Below, one piece after another: positions 21,445 to 22,868 of a DNA stretch of 22,868 nucleotides. Position 1 is the stretch's first letter. The number at the start of each line of letters is the position of its first letter. The notes beneath the pieces are model-generated. The model did no database searches. It was given only the letters and a program-made list of their open reading frames with translations, and was not told the DNA's origin. Source of the DNA: an uncultured Desulfobacterales bacterium. GTDB taxonomy: Bacteria; Desulfobacterota; Desulfobacteria; Desulfobacterales; JAFDCJ01. The stretch spans positions 1-22,868 of the forward strand of contig CALZJV010000135.1 of NCBI GenBank assembly GCA_945787595.1, written 5' to 3'. The translations under genes were made by a program, and so were the position numbers.

Positions 21445-22794
21445 ATGTCAGATATTCTGGAAGTCATAAAGGCAAGAGATCCGCATGAAAGAGAATTTCA
21501 TCAGGCCGTGGAGGAAGTTACCGACAGCATAAAGCCGGTTCTGGATCAAAACCCGCACTACCGCCAGGCGGCTGTTTTGGAAAGAATCGTCGAACCCGAG
21601 CGGATTATAACCTTCCGTGTGCCGTGGCTCGACGATCAGGACAATGTGAAGGTCAATCGTGGATTTTGCGTGGAGATGAGCAGCGCCATCGGCCCCTATA
21701 AAAGTGCTTTACGTTTTCATCCCTCTGTCAATCAAAGCATTCTAAAATTTTTAGCCTTCGAACAGGTTTTCAAAAATGCCCTGACCACTTTGCCGCTGGG
21801 CGGTGGCGCGGGAGGATCCGACTTTGACCCCAAGGGTAAATCAGATGATGAAATGATGCGGTTTTGCCAGAATTTTATGACCGAGCTTTACCTGCACATC
21901 GGCCCCAACACGAATATAGCCGCCGGCGACATCGGCGTGGGTTCCAGGGAAATCGGATATCTTTTTGGCATGTATAAAAGATTGAGCAATGAATTTAGCG
22001 GCGCTTTGACGGGTAAGGGCCTAAACTGGGGCGGCAGCTTGATTCGTGCCCAGGCGGCCGGTTATGGGTGTGTCTACTTTGCCGCTGAAATGCTTGCCAC
22101 CCGCAATATAACCCTTGACGGTCAGGTATGTCTGGTCTCCGGCGCTGGTAATGTGGCCCAGCATACTGCCGAAAAACTGATCGAATTGGGTGCCAGGGTT
22201 GTCACCCTTTCGGATTCTTCCGGATATGTTTATGACCCCGAAGGGATCGATAGAAATAAACTGGCCTATGTGAAACAGTTAAAAAATATCCGACGCGGCA
22301 GAATCCAGGAGTACGCGGATAAATATCCCGGCGTTGTTTATACCCCGATCGACGCCAATTCGGATTTCAATCCATTATGGGGGCACAGGGCCGCATGCGC
22401 ATTCCCTTGCGCCACCCAAAATGAGATTTGCGAACAGGATGCCTACGCGATTATCAACAACAACGTCAAGTTGATCTGCGAAGGCGCAAATATGCCCTGC
22501 ACCCCTGAAGCGACTGATATATTTACAGACAGGGCGATTCTATATGCCCCGGGCAAGGCGGCCAACGCCGGCGGTGTCGCGGTTTCCGGTCTGGAAATGG
22601 TCCAGAACAGCATGCGCCTCAACTGGCTCGGCAGTGAAGTAGATCAGCGTCTTAAAATTATCATGAAAAAGATTCACAAAACCTGTCTGGACGCAGCTGA
22701 AGCCTACGCCACCCCTGGCAATTACTTAAATGGGGCCAACATCACCGCCTTTGTTAAAGTGGTGGATGCCATGCTCGATCAGGGGGTGGTGTAA
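21445..22794 (+). CDS. gdhA: Glutamate dehydrogenase family protein lacking the GGGKGG lysine
   Basis: 449 residues, the normal length of hexameric NADP-type bacterial GDH (L-glutamate + NADP + water to 2-oxoglutarate + ammonia). It aligns throughout with the E. coli GdhA type: LRFHPSVN (89-96), FKNALTTLP (109-117), GGSDFDPKGKS (123-133), GDIGVG (161-166), the Rossmann motif SGAGNVAQ (232-239), CATQNE and SGLEM with S381. K86, K110, D162 and S381, which match known substrate-binding or catalytic residues, are kept. However, the canonical GGGKGG reads GGGAGG: the catalytic lysine is A122 (GCG at 21808-21810). YKGGLRF is altered to YKSALRF (S87, A88). It may be inactive, regulatory or specific for another substrate. 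GGAGG (21436-21440) sets the start. Divergent from livK. Confidence 0.9.
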   Translation: MSDILEVIKARDPHEREFHQAVEEVTDSIKPVLDQNPHYRQAAVLERIVEPERIITFRVPWLDDQDNVKVNRGFCVEMSSAIGPYKSALRFHPSVNQSILKFLAFEQVFKNALTTLPLGGGAGGSDFDPKGKSDDEMMRFCQNFMTELYLHIGPNTNIAAGDIGVGSREIGYLFGMYKRLSNEFSGALTGKGLNWGGSLIRAQAAGYGCVYFAAEMLATRNITLDGQVCLVSGAGNVAQHTAEKLIELGARVVTLSDSSGYVYDPEGIDRNKLAYVKQLKNIRRGRIQEYADKYPGVVYTPIDANSDFNPLWGHRAACAFPCATQNEICEQDAYAIINNNVKLICEGANMPCTPEATDIFTDRAILYAPGKAANAGGVAVSGLEMVQNSMRLNWLGSEVDQRLKIIMKKIHKTCLDAAEAYATPGNYLNGANITAFVKVVDAMLDQGVV

Positions 22795-22868
22795 AGGAAT
22801 GACGATTGACGATTGAATATTGCCGAATTGTGGAATTCTATCGTTTTTATTTTCTGCATAATCACATC
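22795..22868. repeat. Start of another intergenic iteron block
   Basis: Directly after the gdhA stop comes GACGATTGACGATTGAATAT, then a GAATTGTGGA segment. Both resemble, in inverted orientation, the block at 14870-14905. It is cut by the window end. Confidence 0.4.

Noticed and set aside
21193..21469. Short ORFs in the livK-gdhA divergent gap
   Set aside because: No ribosome sites or family features, and they overlap both promoter candidates.

Overview
The window joins two very different pieces of a bacterial chromosome. The organism is probably a strictly anaerobic member of the Desulfobacterota, of the Desulfobacterales type. This is inferred from the PAS protein with a CASCKKIRDDEGYW tail, the helix-turn-helix/polyferredoxin protein, the 4-hydroxybutyryl-CoA dehydratase-like enzyme and the many short palindromic intergenic repeats. 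No rRNA, tRNA or CRISPR array was seen.

Left part, about 1-9250: an AT-rich integron gene-cassette array with all genes on the + strand. At the extreme left edge are what look like domains V and VI, the 3' end, of a group II intron butting against an attC site. Up to thirteen attC-like sites follow, of several size classes, each a long imperfect palindrome bounded by an AAC core and a GTT core. They separate small cassettes carrying a possible Ntn-hydrolase-fold protein, a HEPN-like protein with an RNLWMH motif, a small wHTH-like protein, two membrane proteins, a cysteine-rich protein, three type II toxin-antitoxin modules (HigBA-like, BrnT plus an atypical antitoxin, HigBA of the second type), an ORF-less cassette and a PAS protein. 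A terpenoid-cyclase-like protein sits just after the last attC. A 70-bp hairpin element with identical sequence occurs three times between 3.7 and 5.35 kb. One copy lies inside an attC site and one interrupts a small reading frame. The integrase and attI are not in the window and should lie to the left.

Right part, about 9450-22868: higher-GC metabolic genes. A + strand HTH/4Fe-4S protein is followed, on the - strand, by an apparent catabolic cluster read right to left: Tat-exported periplasmic binding protein, two permeases and two ATPases of a branched-chain-amino-acid-type ABC transporter (livK-H-M-G-F), an SDR oxidoreductase, a 4-hydroxybutyryl-CoA dehydratase-family enzyme and an acyl-CoA synthetase. 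Together these suggest import of a small organic acid or amino acid, CoA activation, and radical dehydration or oxidation. Divergent from livK lies a glutamate dehydrogenase gene whose product has alanine in place of the catalytic lysine of the GGGKGG loop.

Several intergenic gaps on the right contain inverted repeats built from iterated ATTGAA or GAACATC units, placed next to or even inside gene 3' ends. One supplies the last residues of LivM.
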